A DNA stretch of 64,000 nucleotides, taken from contig JAKCPI010009480.1 in assembly GCA_023213315.1 (NCBI GenBank), positions 1 to 64,000 on the forward strand, given 5' to 3'. The position numbers and the translations under genes were made by a program. Shown here piece by piece: positions 9,640 to 21,291 of this stretch. This DNA is from Euborellia annulipes (lineage: Eukaryota; Arthropoda; Insecta; Dermaptera; Anisolabididae). Below the pieces are notes generated by a model. That model ran no database searches and was not told where the DNA came from. It worked only from the letters and a program-made list of their open reading frames with translations. How positions within the stretch are numbered: position 1 is the first letter of the stretch; every line of letters begins with the position of its first letter.

Positions 9640-11200
9640 TCAGGTGTGATTGGTCGCACAGCACACAACTTTCTCTTACCTTTGGTAGGAGAAAAAGGTG
9701 TTCTGTGGTTGTCACACCAGATTTTTTGTGTCGATTTATACAGTATTTAGTTTCCGCCAATATATTAAAAATCTGGTGTGACTGGCGCACAGCACACAAC
9801 TTTCTCTTACCTTCGGTAATCGAAAGTTGTGTACTCTGCTTGTCACACCAGATTTTTTGTGTCGACATGTATTTAGTTTCCGACACTACGGTACATTCGA
9901 TTTTCAAGATGTAAAATTTATATGTGAAAATATTTATATTTTGTTACCATGGGAACCATTTCTCTTATCTTTCCTATGAAATACAAGAGTAAAATATGCT
10001 TCAAACAATTTTGAGGACAAAATGAAGATATACATTTTAATCTAAAATAAGAGAAAGTAAAATCATTGAATTTTGAATTTTAATCAAAATCGTTGGAGCG
10101 AATTTTGAGAAAATCGAAAAAAAAACTGAAGAAGTGCATCAGTACTAGTACTTTTTGGCCGATTTTGTTTAAAATCTTATTTTCATGCCTTAGGGTGCCT
10201 AATTTAAATATAAAATTTCAACTTCCTAGCTCTTATTGTTGTTGAGATATTTTGTTCACAGACTTTGTTGCGAAAACCTCTTTTTTGGACTCAGGGGACC
10301 TCAAAACGTATATTAAATATTGTATACATAGGCAAGAGATTTTGATTGATGTAGAATTTTGAAAGGCAAGTACTCTGATTTTTTATTGTTGCTTAAAATA
10401 GAAAGATATAGGCAAGTATTCAAAATTCAACTTTTCTCGTAATAATAGTCCTTCCTTAGCATGTTCTTAAAAAATACTTTTATTGATTGGCAAAAGAACA
10501 GGACTGGAGTTGGGAAAGGTTCTTTTTACTTTCTCTTACCTCTATATATATGTTAATATATATAGAGAGAAAGTATTGGATTCATGTCAAAAATTCGATG
10601 TCGAGATTTTGATGGATCTTCACGTTTTGAGGTCCCCTGAATCCAAAAAAGTGGTTTTCGCGACATGGTCTGTCTGTGGTGTGTGTGTGTGTGTGTGTGT
10701 GTGTCTGTGAACAAAATATCTCAAGAACGAAAAGAGCTAGAAGGTTGAAATTTTATATTTAAGTTAGGCACCCCCATGGGACGTGACACGAAGCTTTTGA
10801 ACAAAATCGGACCAAAAGTACTAGTACTTTACTGATGTAGTTTTTCAGTTTTTTTCGATTTTCTCTAAATTTGCTCCAACGATTTTTTTTTAATTCAAAA
10901 ATCAATTATTTTTTAGATTCTCAATAAAATGTATATTCTCATTTTGTCATTGAAATCTTCTGAAGACCACTTTACTCTTGAACTCCATAGAAAAGATAGG
11001 AGAAATGGTTGGTATGGTAACAAAATATAAATATTTTCCCATACTTATAAATTTTACATCTTGAAAATCGAATGTACCATACTGTCGGAAACTAAATACA
11101 TGTCGACACAAAAAATCTGGTGTGACAAGCACAGAACACAACTTTCGATTACCGAAGGTAAGAGAAAGTTGTGTGCTGTGCGCCAGTCACACCAGATTTT
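9640..11200. repeat. R1 large inverted pair
   Basis: An R1 copy in minus orientation (about 9640-10330) faces a plus-oriented copy (about 10545-11200). The arms are nearly 700 bp and separated by about 200 bp. Both outer ends carry the GTGTGAC hairpin with the ACTTTCGATTACCGAAGG segment. A (GT)n tract lies at 10678-10707. A transcript through this intron could fold into long double-stranded RNA. Confidence 0.75.
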
Positions 11201-11568
11201 TTGAATTTTAATTCAACTAAGTGTCTCATGAAAGCTCTCAGATGTAAATAAAATTGGAGTTATTAACTTCCTAAAAGGACGGGGCCAGGCCCGGCAACAA
11301 AGTAGGGAAATTTTGCTAGGGAAAAAAATGGTATCAATTATTTTTTCTTCATAATTATTTTTTTCTTAATCGAACACTCCCCCCCCCTATTCAGCAGCCG
11401 GGAGGGCAAAATAAAAAAACTTTTTTATAAAAAATTCAAGCTATTACAATTTTTGAGTTAAAAAAAAAAGATTCTCATAAAAAGAATGTAGAAAATATTA
11501 TCTCTAACTTTCCAATTAACACTCTTAAGGACTTATAAATACTTTTGCGTATTATCAGTTTATTTGTA

Positions 11569-11604
11569 GATATTTCGATCCCACTTATATGGAATCATCC
11601 TCAG
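11569..11604 (-). ncRNA. hammerhead-like core, degenerate copy
   Basis: Minus strand: CUGAGGA (11604-11598), stem II GAUUCC/GGGAUC (6 bp with one G-U), then GAAAU and AUC. It is the same subfamily as the core at 55310-55275, with GAAAC changed to GAAAU. It stands alone, without an inverted partner. Confidence 0.5.
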
Positions 11605-12798
11605 TACAATCAACAGATGTTTTTTTGTTCAACAGATTAATTTTTATTTATTTTTGGGTATCATACCTTTAGTAAAGATTTGGCCCCTATTCTTTTCTTA
11701 TTTACCATTACCATTTCTCTTTTTCTTCAGTTATCGATACCAAAACTGATCCAAACTGAAATTTTTTTTTATTTCAATTTATTTCTGGTAGTTGGGTTTA
11801 ACCCTTTTCCCAATCATATATTTGCATTAAACCATTAATTATAATGTCCCCTTAAAAGAGAAATCTATATAGGAAATCAGACATTAATTCTTTAAAATTA
11901 AAAATATATCCGTGACCTAAAACTAATACTTTTATTTCTAAATGTGGGTATTATCTATAAAATGACCTTTTTTTTTCAATTTTAATTTGATGGATAAATA
12001 AATGCGGGTAGTGAGCAAGGTATTGTATTAGTAATCCGTGGAGTAACTACTTAACAGTTATTTTCGTATCCATATTATAAGTATTTAGGATATTCGAAGG
12101 CATTGAATATGTTTCTGCTGCTGTATATATCCCCTTAATTAGCACATTGTCTGGTGACCAATGTCAGTAAAAAGTTGACGACCTCTGACTTGAATAATAT
12201 CTTAGTTCCTGGTAAAATTTTATGATGGTACATTCATTAATTTCATTGAATTAAGGATTCTCCTTGTGGGTAGCTGCAATAGATAGACCGAGGAGGGCTT
12301 AGACATTTGGTTTTAACGATACACGGAAACTTTTAATAATTTAGACGACATTAGTTGGAAGTACGCAGGCAGCCAGGTATCGAGAGAATCGACCCTGTAT
12401 CCATTCAAGGTCGACAAGAGAATGTTGTTCTTGTCTTTTATCTGTCTGCATATTGTTCGCAATTTAAAATATATTGATATCTTATTCTCATCTCAAGATA
12501 TACTGATTTGGCCAGCACATAACCAACCTGTTCAAATGAATAAGTTAATAAAAAATTTATTAATTTATTCTTAACTGTTTATAATTTTTTTACATTAAAA
12601 AAAATTTAATAAAAAGAATGGTAGTAAATTATAAATTTATTTGAGGAATTATTAATTAAATAAAATATTAAACAAAAAAATTGAAATCAATAATTTTAAT
12701 ATATTATTGTAAAAGCTGATACAATTAAAATAATAAATAATTAAAAATTATCTTAAATATTGTAAATTTAATATTTTAAAATTTGGTCTAGTTATTAA
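11605..12798. other. AT-rich intronic or intergenic, no gene seen
   Basis: No splice-bounded GC-rich block or long frame. A slightly less AT-rich stretch at 12240-12440 has no supported exon. Confidence 0.55.
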
Positions 12799-13041
12799 CC
12801 CGAGTAAAATTGATTAAAAATGATCGAGGGATACACTCGCCCGCAGCAGGACTGCATAGTAAACCTTGAGGGACACACAGGGATATACACGTCCACACCA
12901 GGGATTCACACAGTAGATCGAATGTGACCAGAAGTAAAATGTGTGTCCCTGGTGTGGACGTGTATGTCCCTCAAGGTTCACTATGCAGAACTGCTGCGGG
13001 CATGTATATCCCTCGATCATTTTTAATCATTTTTACTCGGG
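12799..13041. repeat. inverted repeat element, unclassified
   Basis: About 105-base arms (CCCGAGTAAAATTGATTAAA and complement) surround a short centre. Short internal direct repeats of GAGGGAYAYAC / CCTCAAGG type occur in each arm. Ends are CCCGAGT/ACTCGGG. No clear target duplication. Open frames on both strands mirror each other and are artefacts of the palindrome. Confidence 0.75.
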
Positions 13042-13160
13042 AAATTTATTAATACATGTCCACAACCATAGGAACTACTGTACATTATGCCTATATGAGT
13101 TTTTTTTTTCTTTTAATAAAATAAAAACTATGGAAATTTTAATCCGTTAATGGCGACTAA

Positions 13161-14180
13161 GGCCCAATGCACACGGTGCAACTCAAAAGAAACTCGTTTG
13201 CAACATATATCGTCAACTAGTTTGTTTTCAGTTTGATTGTGTGTATTTGAATGGGACACTGCACACGGTGCAACTCTATGACAAAAGTTTGCAACGCGTT
13301 GGCGACGCAACACCAATGCAACTGACCGTGTCGACTTGAAAGCAACTTATGTTGCAAACTCAAATCGAACTGGCGGTAAAATACAAAATGTATTTATATA
13401 ATTATTTATTAAATTCAAAACCCCGAAAGGGGATTTGAATTTAATATTACATACGTGATGTATATAGGCCTAATATTTTAAATATTATATATAGCCTATA
13501 AATATAATTGCTTATTTAAAAATTTATTTATTTAATAGCCTATTCTGTTATTTTTCATCTTTTTTTTTTTATTAAATAATTTCCAAAAAATCTAACCATA
13601 AACTAAATTAATTACATTTTAACAAATATATAATATTTCTATAATTTTCTCTGGAATTTGAAAAAATAAATTTAGTTTAATACCAGCCTTTAGCCCTTTG
13701 AAATGACTCTTTTAACATTGTTTTTCATTTGAATGATATTTTATTCTTCCCCGTAAATTTATTTCAAAATAAACTTAAGAAATCTAATTATAGTTATTTT
13801 AATAAATATTTTTACTAAATATTAAGTAAAAAATATTTCTTAATTAAATATTTTAAAAACTATATTTTATTAATTAAAAAAATATTTGAAATTCATTTGT
13901 CTTGACTACATATATTTCCTTCAATTTTTAATAAAAAATATTAGTTATTTCAATATTAATAATATTTTATATTATTATTACTTAAATAAACCCTTAAATT
14001 GCCAAAAATATCTTTATTAAGTAACCGAACAAACAGCTGATTGAAAACGTCGGCCATTTTGGGTGCAACTTGAGTTGCGTTCGTGTGCGGACCTCCATGC
14101 AATATCTGTTTGAAACGCGACTAGTTGACGATATATGTTTGCAATGAGTTTCTTTTCAGTTGCACCGTGTGCATTGGGCC
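13161..14180. mobile_element. PIF/Harbinger-type non-autonomous element
   Basis: About 60-bp terminal inverted repeats start GGCCCAATGCACACGGTGCA and are flanked by TAA on both sides (13158-13160, 14181-14183). A second GCACACGGTGCAACTC sits inside the left end. The interior is AT-rich with no frame. The TAA target duplication and length resemble the element at 3888-4883, although the repeats themselves differ. Confidence 0.75.
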
Positions 14181-15311
14181 TAACTTTCTTTAACATGATT
14201 ATTTATCAGAGGTACCTCTTCGATCTGTAAATAAAATACAAATTTTGTTAAATTTTATTTATATTTATTATTAAAAATCTTGTCCTTGACATACTAGGCT
14301 AACTTTCTCACGAATCAATTATTTCTTCGTTTAGTAATATTATATTATTTAGCAAATGTTGCTCATCGCAAATTATTTCTCCCACGCTTAGAAATCGAGT
14401 CAAGTCTAACTGTAAACCGCAATTGGTGACAAATCATCGGCAGATAATGACAAAAACAACTTGGTTAATTTGTACTCTATAATGCACTTAATCAAATTTC
14501 CCTTTTAAGTGGATTCTTTGTTAAAATATTCAATTGAAAGAATCAGGCGAAGATAGAGCTAACCCACAATTAGGACAAATCCGACTTTTCAGCACCAACA
14601 ATTAGGCAAAGGCCTTTACTAATTGAATGTTTCCCAGCCTGATATTGCCATAAGAGTGGTCTGATAGTGTAGCAAACAAATAAACCTCCTATTTTTGTTT
14701 GTTCAAAGTAAAAATTGAAATATCCCAGAACTATATATTTGTGGGTTAGTACTATCTTCGTCCGACCCCTTCAATTGGCATTAACATTTTTTTAAAACAT
14801 TTCTTGTATTCTTCTGAGCTGTAACGTAAAGTTATCACTCACTATTATCTCACTATCCCTTAGGTGCGCGGAGAAAATAAAACGATTAAAAATATTTAAA
14901 ACTGTCGGCATATTCTTTGTGAACTGCAGAAATTCTATTACATAGGTATAAGCCTATTAAAATTATTTTTCTATCCTACTTTATTTTTCTTTTCTCTCTA
15001 TCTCTTTCTCTAACTGTATTTCTTTTAGAATTAGAACTGAGTCATGAATTTGTTTAAATAATAAATTTAGTTGTTTTCTTTTCAACTCAATTGACATTAC
15101 CCAAGACGTCCTCTTTTAGTCAAATTATATATGAAATGATGATAGACACTTTTTTCCCAGACGAAAATCATGCCAAAATTAAACAAACATTAAAAAAAAA
15201 AAAAACGGTAATCGTTATACAACAGTAATCATTAGTCCCATTAAATCCATTTCCATTCAAGAACAAATATATAAGTACATCAATTGATAGACAGAGAATC
15301 CTCATGAAGAT
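14181..15311. other. no gene seen
   Basis: Unremarkable AT-rich sequence. Frames are short and unsupported by splice signals. Confidence 0.55.
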
Positions 15312-15319
15312 CTCCTATA

Positions 15320-16821
15320 CAGTGGCGTAACCAGGGGGGGGCGAGGGGGGGCTCGAGCCCCCCCGCCCCAGGCGCATCGAGACCTTGGCGCCCCCCGAAA
15401 CCGGCATAGGCGCCCTACGGCCTCTAAGATATAGCCAAGCGAATGTGATTTTATCATATTCTTTTCATCGATTGTCTTAAAAAATTGATTGTTTTCTTTT
15501 AAAATTATATTACAACTTGAATTCTACTATTTTAAAAGAATTTAATTCCAAAAATAATAAATAACGTATATAGAGGCTTTATAATTATTATTTTGCAATA
15601 TATAAGCCTTAATTTGATGTTTTATGGCTGTGGAGATTTACTCAGGATTCGTATAAACCTTAATATTTAATTTTTCGGAATTCAAAATTTTTTAGGCATG
15701 AAGGAATTGAGCTATGAGACTGAAATGTTATATTTAAGTTAAACACCCCCCGGGACCGTGAAAATAAGCTTTTAATCAAAATCGGCCAAAAAGTACTAGT
15801 ATTTTACTGATGTGGTTTTTCATTTTTTTCGATCTTCTCAAAATGAAAGGGCTTTTACCATTCTTCAGGCCCGCCCGAGCCCGCCCGGAATTTTTTCAAA
15901 CCCGCCCATTCCAGCCCGAGATTTAGTGAATGAATGAACGAATGTCTAGCAATTTTTAAATAAAATTTCATTTACAAGCCCGTCCGCCCGAACCCGTTTA
16001 TTTAGACTTGTTACCCGCCCGTAATTTTTTCATGGCCTCCAAAGCCCGCCCGACCCGGGGGGTAACGGGTCAACCCGTACCCGTGCAGGGCTCTAATCGG
16101 GGGTTCGGATCCCAGGCAGTCCGATGATTTTATTTAAGCCATTTGAATACCAAATGTCAAAATCAAAGTCTTATATGGCCTAAGTTGCCGAAAAGACGGT
16201 GTGCATGTGTGTGTGAGTGTGAGTGTGAATGGGAAAGAAGTGTGTGTTAAAAAAAAACATGGGGAATGACTTCCCCGAGACTTTCTCGTATATTCTTGTG
16301 GAATTACGTCTGGGTGTGTGTGTGAACACGATTGCTTAAAAACCAAAGCAGCAGATAGATGAAATTTGGTATATGCTCCTTACACTAAAATTGTAGATTT
16401 CTATCAACATTTGGAGTAAATACGTCACTTGAAAGTAGTACTTTACCTAATAAGTTTTTTCAGAAATTTCGAAATTTTCAATTTCTTTGTCATATTATGA
16501 TAAAATACTCAATTTTAAAAAGTTTTTATTCCTTGATATTTTTCCGAAAACTGAATAGTTTTTGAAATAATCACAGAAGAAAACGACATTTTTCGTTAAT
16601 TTTGGAAAGAAAAATCAAAACAAAATCATACAGGTGTCATTAAAAAACATGTAAATATAAACAAATTCGCTGAGGAAATTACAGGATGCAAGAAATTTGC
16701 CCGCCGAAGGCGGGCAATTGCTCGCCGAAGGCGAGCAAGGGGTCCAGGGGGCGGAGCCCCCGGAAAATCGGCGCCCTAGTTAAGCTTCGCCCCCCGCCCT
16801 CAAAGGCTGGTTACGCCGCTG
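15320..16821. mobile_element. hAT-type non-autonomous transposon
   Basis: Termini CAGTGGCGTAACCAG and CTGGTTACGCCGCTG are imperfect inverted repeats. They are flanked by a perfect 8-bp duplication CTCCTATA (15312-15319 and 16822-16829), the hAT hallmark. The interior is a patchwork: an R1 fragment (about 15695-15845), a CCCGCCCGA-rich block (15865-16095), a SINE1 fragment and G/C palindromes near the right end. There is no transposase. Confidence 0.85.
16097..16256 (+). mobile_element. SINE1 fragment inside the hAT element
   Basis: The 5' half of the tRNA-like head is missing. The B box (GGGTTCGGATCCC), part of the body and the GT-rich tail (TGTGTGTGAGTGTGAG) remain, ending in a short A run. 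Confidence 0.75.
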
Positions 16822-17147
16822 CTCCTATACATCTATTTATTCCAATTAGAACCTTCCCTTAGGCTTTTTTTTATCTATCAATCTTCTTTTAAACACATAT
16901 ATTTTTATATTATAGTATCAAGCTTTCTATCAGATATAATAAAAATAATAAGTACATCGAAAGTATAAATAGCAGATTGAGTGTCAAGTTAGAGAAACTT
17001 AGAGCTATTAATCGAAAGATCCATTAGTTGGTCATCTGGTTGAATGCCTTCGTTGAAACAAACAAAAATGATTCAATTGTGCACCCAGAGTTAACTAAAT
17101 AATTTGGAAAATAAACCACATGAAATATTGAAGAAATAAATATTTAT

Positions 17148-17372
17148 TGAATGGAGAATTCGGAAGGATTACTCGCTAGTATGCAGATGGAAGAGCAAGA
17201 AAAATAATAATTCCAAGAATTATGTCGAGGATATATTTGTACCAGACGACTGAATTTGCAAATGAATGAGTCTTCTGGTACAAATATATCCTCGACATAA
17301 TTCTTGGAATTATTATTTTTCTTGCTCTTCCATCTGCATACTAGCGAGAAATCCTTCCGAATTCTCCATTCA
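17148..17372. repeat. near-perfect palindrome, unclassified
   Basis: Arms of about 100 bases (TTGAATGGAGAATTCGGAAG and complement) surround a 16-base centre near 17251-17266. There is no hammerhead core, and the body is less AT-rich than its flanks. Such long clean arms suggest a recent origin. Confidence 0.8.
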
Positions 17373-17546
17373 ACTTATTCTATCGTGCTGTTTCTACTTC
17401 TTTTTATAAATATTTATATCTTCTACATACTCAAAATATCATTTTAAAATCTCTCATTGGGAATTCCTTAATCTGTTCTTTATTTTTTACGAAAATATTA
17501 TAGAATTCTACTTATACTATTGTTATCATTTGTGTATTTATTTTAC

Positions 17547-17822
17547 GGTCTGACCGAAACTTGTATTTCCTATACAAAATTCATTATCATTTTATCTTTT
17601 TTTTTTTTTTGAAATTTTTTCCCCTCCCATGAAAATCATTTTACCTTTTTTTTTAGGGAGACTAAATTTTTTTACCCCTTTTCACCGAGCGGAAATTTTT
17701 TTTCTCCTTTAAGTGCAAATCATTTTTTTTTTTTTTTTTTTTTTGAGTGCGAGTTTCATCCCATCTTTTCAGACTCACGTTTCGGCTACTTTTTGGCCAA
17801 AACCGAATATTCGATCGGTTAT
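17547..17822 (+). mobile_element. CCGAAA-family hAT-like element, decayed copy
   Basis: It aligns with the copy at 45614-46028: a GTCTGACCGAAAC start, GGGAGACTAAA and CATTTTACC segments in the middle, and an end with TTTCGGCTAC and AATATTCGATCGG. T runs have expanded and the CCGAAA tandem is reduced. Confidence 0.6.
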
Positions 17823-18112
17823 TAATTTATTTTATAAGGAAAATTCATTGGGTTCTTTAGTAGGTTAAGTGTATGGCAATGGGGTTTCTTTATAAATTTG
17901 GCATTTACTTATACAAAATTTTTTTCAGAAATGATATGAGGGATCTTCTATTTTTCCATAGTTATGATCAAAAATATAAATTAGGTAAGAATAAAAATTA
18001 TTATTTTTAATATGAGTTATAACTTGTTCATTGTGGGCTTTAATAACTTGATTTAGTTTAATTTTATCAATTTTAAATGCTATTTCCTTTGACTTATTTT
18101 CTCTTGTTTCAG

Positions 18113-18171
18113 ATGGATCGATTCGCTTGGAAAAATCAGAATCAAATGAGCCGAGAGGAATCGTTAATAAA
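18113..18171 (+). CDS. candidate internal coding exon, unknown protein
   Basis: The acceptor TTTTCTCTTGTTTCAG and the donor AAA|GTAAGA are strong. In the frame set by the 5543-5611 exon it encodes MDRFAWKNQNQMSREESLI and ends two bases into a Lys codon. The continuous three-exon frame (3548, 5543, 18113) totals about 64 codons. If real, the intron before it is 12.5 kb and contains a minus-strand exon. The next downstream exon was not found. Confidence 0.5.
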
Positions 18172-18379
18172 GTAAGATCCTTATAAAAAAACTGTAAAAC
18201 CTTAAAAAAAATGTAACTTATTATATAATTTCTTTTCTTATTTTGAGTCTTACCTATATCTCGTGTAGTTCACCGATTATTTGAGAAACAAAAGATACAA
18301 TAATTGATTCGAAACAAAATTTTTCCTCTGTTTTTTTATCTTTTTTCTTTTCGTTTACTAGAAAATAATCTCTATATAA

Positions 18380-18478
18380 TTGGCGAAATTGTGTAAAATA
18401 TTTAATGCTATTTAATAGGACCATAGGTTAAATTTGGTCCTTATTAAATGACTATAAATATTTTACACAATTGCGTCA
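18380..18478. repeat. palindrome next to a hammerhead core
   Basis: TTGGCGAAATTGTGTAAAAT and its complement flank a short centre around 18428. The unit ends about 44 bases before the hammerhead core at 18522. Confidence 0.7.
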
Positions 18479-18521
18479 TTCGACTTTTTGAGGAGTTTTA
18501 TTCACACAGTTTTATTCAACC

Positions 18522-18553
18522 CTGAGGATGGTCGCAAATCTGACCGAAACATC
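18522..18553 (+). ncRNA. hammerhead ribozyme core with stem I
   Basis: CUGAGGA (18522-18528), stem II GGUC/GACC with loop GCAAAUCU, GAAAC and the triplet AUC ending at 18553. The bases just before the core (UUCAACC) pair with those just after the predicted cleavage point (GGUU-U-GAA, one bulge), giving a 7-bp stem I. All three parts of the fold are thus visible. It is a single copy with no inverted partner. Confidence 0.7.
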
Positions 18554-18945
18554 GGTTTGAAGAGCCTAATAAACGAAATAAAAATAGCTGCTATTTCTTT
18601 ATTTCTTGCTACAAAATCTACGCAGCTATCACTTAATAGATTGGAAATTAATATTAAATACCAAAATAAATGTCAGATATAAAAGAGCATTAGTTTAGTA
18701 ATGATTAAAAAATGTCAATGACTGCGGTAAGCCTGCCCTATTAATCATTCCGCCTATTGATTATTTTTTCTTCCACCCACACGATTTTACTCTTCCTGAA
18801 GCGTATACAGAAATTAGAAAATAAACACCCGACAAAGGGCATAAATTATTTTCTGTGAAAAATAAAATAAATAGGTTATTCAAATTTTTTGATCAAGGTC
18901 AAAGGGCGAAAAATAAAGAGAGAAAAAAAAAACAATTTTTACTTT

Positions 18946-20165
18946 TTCTCGGGTCATTCCACGTCAAATCAACCAAAAAAAATAAAAAATTTTCACCCAT
19001 AATCTCAGATTTTTATGAAACTTGGTATGCTTGTTCTATATACAGAGATAAGTAACAGCACCAAATTTCAATTTTTTATCTCACTTAGTTTTCTAGTTAT
19101 GGCACTTTAAAGTTTTGATTTTTTCACCTTCCGCGGGCGGCTTGGAGAATGCCAAACAACATGTGACATGGAAGAGAAAATAATTTCTCATTTATTTATT
19201 TGACCACCAATCTTGATGAAATTTTTTTGGTAGGTGTGTGAAATGGGCTTTAATTTAGTAAAATAAAAATTTTGTGTATTTTGTTCCCTCTATTTCTAAA
19301 GTCCATTGCAAGTTTAAATATATAGTTTTACATGTTAAAAAGGTTTCAAAGGCAAAATGAAAATATACATTTTAAAAAGCATCTAAAAAATAATGGATTT
19401 TTGAATTTTAATCAAAATCATTGGAGCGAATTTTGAGAAAATTGGAAAAACTGAAAAAGTACATCAGTAAAGTACTAGTATTTTTTGTCCGATTTTTTTC
19501 AAAAGTTTATTTTGAGTATCCGGGAGGCTACCTAACTTAAATATAAAATTTCAACCTCCTAGCTCCATCCTTTCATGCTTTCAATTGATTTGATTGTGTT
19601 TTCGTCTGTGTTCAGTTTTAAGCAGACACACACACAGTGTCCAGAAATAGAGGGAACAAAATATACAAAATTTTTATTTTACTAAATTAAAGCCCGTTTC
19701 ATGTAGATTATTTAGGAAAAAAAAATTTCTTGAATATCTTATTCCCTTTTGGAGATATCGGCTTTAGCGCTAAACCATGTTTGCGTTTTCAAAACTAAAA
19801 AAAAATCAACAATATGAATTTTTTGTTATATTTTAGGATTAACTTAGATTCGTGATATATTTTTTTTCTAATTCCTTATTGTTTAAAGAACCTACCAAAA
19901 AAATTTCATCAAGATTGGTGGTCAAATAAATAAATGAGAAATTATTTTCTCTTCCATGTCACATTTTGTTTGGCATTCTCCAAGCCGCCCGCGGAAGGTG
20001 AAAAAATCAAAACTTTAAAGTGCCATAACTAGAAAACTAAGTGAGATAAAAAATTGAAATTTGGTGCTGTTACTTATCTCTGTATATAGAACAAGCATAC
20101 CAAGTTTCATAAAAATCTGAGATTATGGGTGAAATGGCCTGGTTGAACTGACCTGGAATGACCCT
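18946..20165. mobile_element. inverted-repeat DNA element, GGGTCATTCCA termini
   Basis: Arms of about 280 bases (18948-19260 and 19880-20163) begin GGGTCATTCCACGTCAAAT and end with the near complement. A nested second inverted pair (AATAGAGGGAACAAAATA, about 19235-19310 and 19640-19710) encloses an R1 fragment in minus orientation (19325-19625). No coding capacity and no clean target duplication. Superfamily not assigned. Confidence 0.7.
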
Positions 20166-20169
20166 CTTA

Positions 20170-21020
20170 TCTTTATATATGTTAATATTTATGGAAAGTA
20201 TTGGATTCATGTCAAAAATTCGATGTCGAGATTTTGATGGATATACACGTTTTGAGGTCCCTTGAGTCCAAAAAAGGGGTTTTTGCGACTGTCTGTGAAC
20301 AAAATATCTCAAGAACGAAAAGAGCTAGAAATTTGAAATTTTATATGAAAGTTAAGTACCCGTCTGTCACGTAACATGAGGACATTTTAAAAATAATCGA
20401 CCAATTAGTACTAGTACTTTACTGATGTAATTTTTCAGTTTTTTTCCATTTTCTCAAAATTCGCTCCATCAATTTTGATTAAAATTCAAAAATCAATTAT
20501 TTTTTAGATGCTCTTTTAAATGTATATTCTCGTTTTGCCATTGAAATCTTCTGAAGACCTCTTTAGTCTTGTACTTCATAGGAAAGATGAGAGAAATGAT
20601 TGCCATGGTAACAAAATATAAATATTTTCCCATGTTTATATATTTTACCTCTTGAATTAAAATGTACCGTATGGCCCTCGGGGCATGGCGTAGAGGTTAG
20701 CGTATTAACCTCATATACCAAACGTCGCGGGTTCGGACCCCAGGCAGTCCGATGATTTTATTTAAGCCAATTGGATACCAGATGGCTTAAATAAGAATGC
20801 CTGGACCCCTAATAGATAAATTATTTAATAGCGGATATCGTAAAAAGTCTTATATGGCCTGAGTTGCCGTAAAGACTGTGTGAATGTGTGTGTGAGTGTG
20901 AGTGTGAATGAGAAAAAAGTGTGAGTGTTTAAAAAAAAAAAAAAATGTACCGTATTGTCGGACACTAAATATATGTCGACACAAAAAATCTCGTGCGACC
21001 AGTCACATCAGATTTTTAAA
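20170..21020 (+). repeat. R1 copy interrupted by SINE1
   Basis: R1 runs 20170-20670, is interrupted by a SINE1 and resumes at about 20946 with the ATGTCGACACAAAAAATC segment and a shortened 3' hairpin. Both sides of the SINE repeat the segment AATGTACCGTAT (20661-20672 and 20945-20956), the likely target duplication. Confidence 0.75.
20674..20945 (+). mobile_element. SINE1, full length
   Basis: The tRNA-like head has an A box (TGGCGTAGAGGTTAGC) and a B box (GGGTTCGGACC). The body holds a 17-bp hairpin TTATTTAAGCC.. / ..GGCTTAAATAA. Then come the shared CCGTAAAGACTGTG motif, a GT-rich tract and poly-A. RNA polymerase III promoter boxes are inside the head. A flanking AATGTACCGTAT duplication supports retroposition. 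Confidence 0.85.
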
Positions 21021-21106
21021 TAAAAAAATATGGAAGAATATGAATACACAAGGAAGGAAGCAGGTGCCGCCAAAATTAAAGCCTCCGATTTTGTTACAAT
21101 TAATGA

Positions 21107-21141
21107 GACGTTTCGAGAAAACTTTATTTCCTCATCATCAG
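21107..21141 (-). ncRNA. hammerhead ribozyme core, canonical CUGAUGA, left arm
   Basis: Minus strand: CUGAUGA (21141-21135), stem II GAGGAAA pairing with UUUUCUC (7 bp including one G-U) around a 5-base loop, then GAAAC and the preferred triplet GUC (21107). Stem I is weak in this copy. Confidence 0.65.
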
Positions 21142-21256
21142 TCTGTCAGAATGTATTCTCACTGAACAAGTCAATGAATAACACACCCATAAAGAAAATA
21201 CATAATAAATGTATTGTGCCCTTTTAACAACTCCGGGACAAATACAATTTGAAAGA

Positions 21257-21291
21257 CTGATGATGAGGAAATAAAGTTTTCTCGAAACGTC
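21257..21291 (+). ncRNA. hammerhead ribozyme core, canonical CUGAUGA, right arm
   Basis: CUGAUGA (21257-21263), 7-bp stem II (GAGGAAA/UUUUCUC), GAAAC and GUC ending at 21291. The core is letter-perfect against the classical hammerhead. Only 2 bp of stem I (GA/UC) are obvious, so folding or dimerisation must be tested. Confidence 0.65.

Noticed and set aside
9584..9907. 107-codon minus-strand frame beside the 9591 exon
   Set aside because: Repeat-derived: it reads through the R1 terminal hairpin twice. The true exon boundary is the acceptor before 9591.
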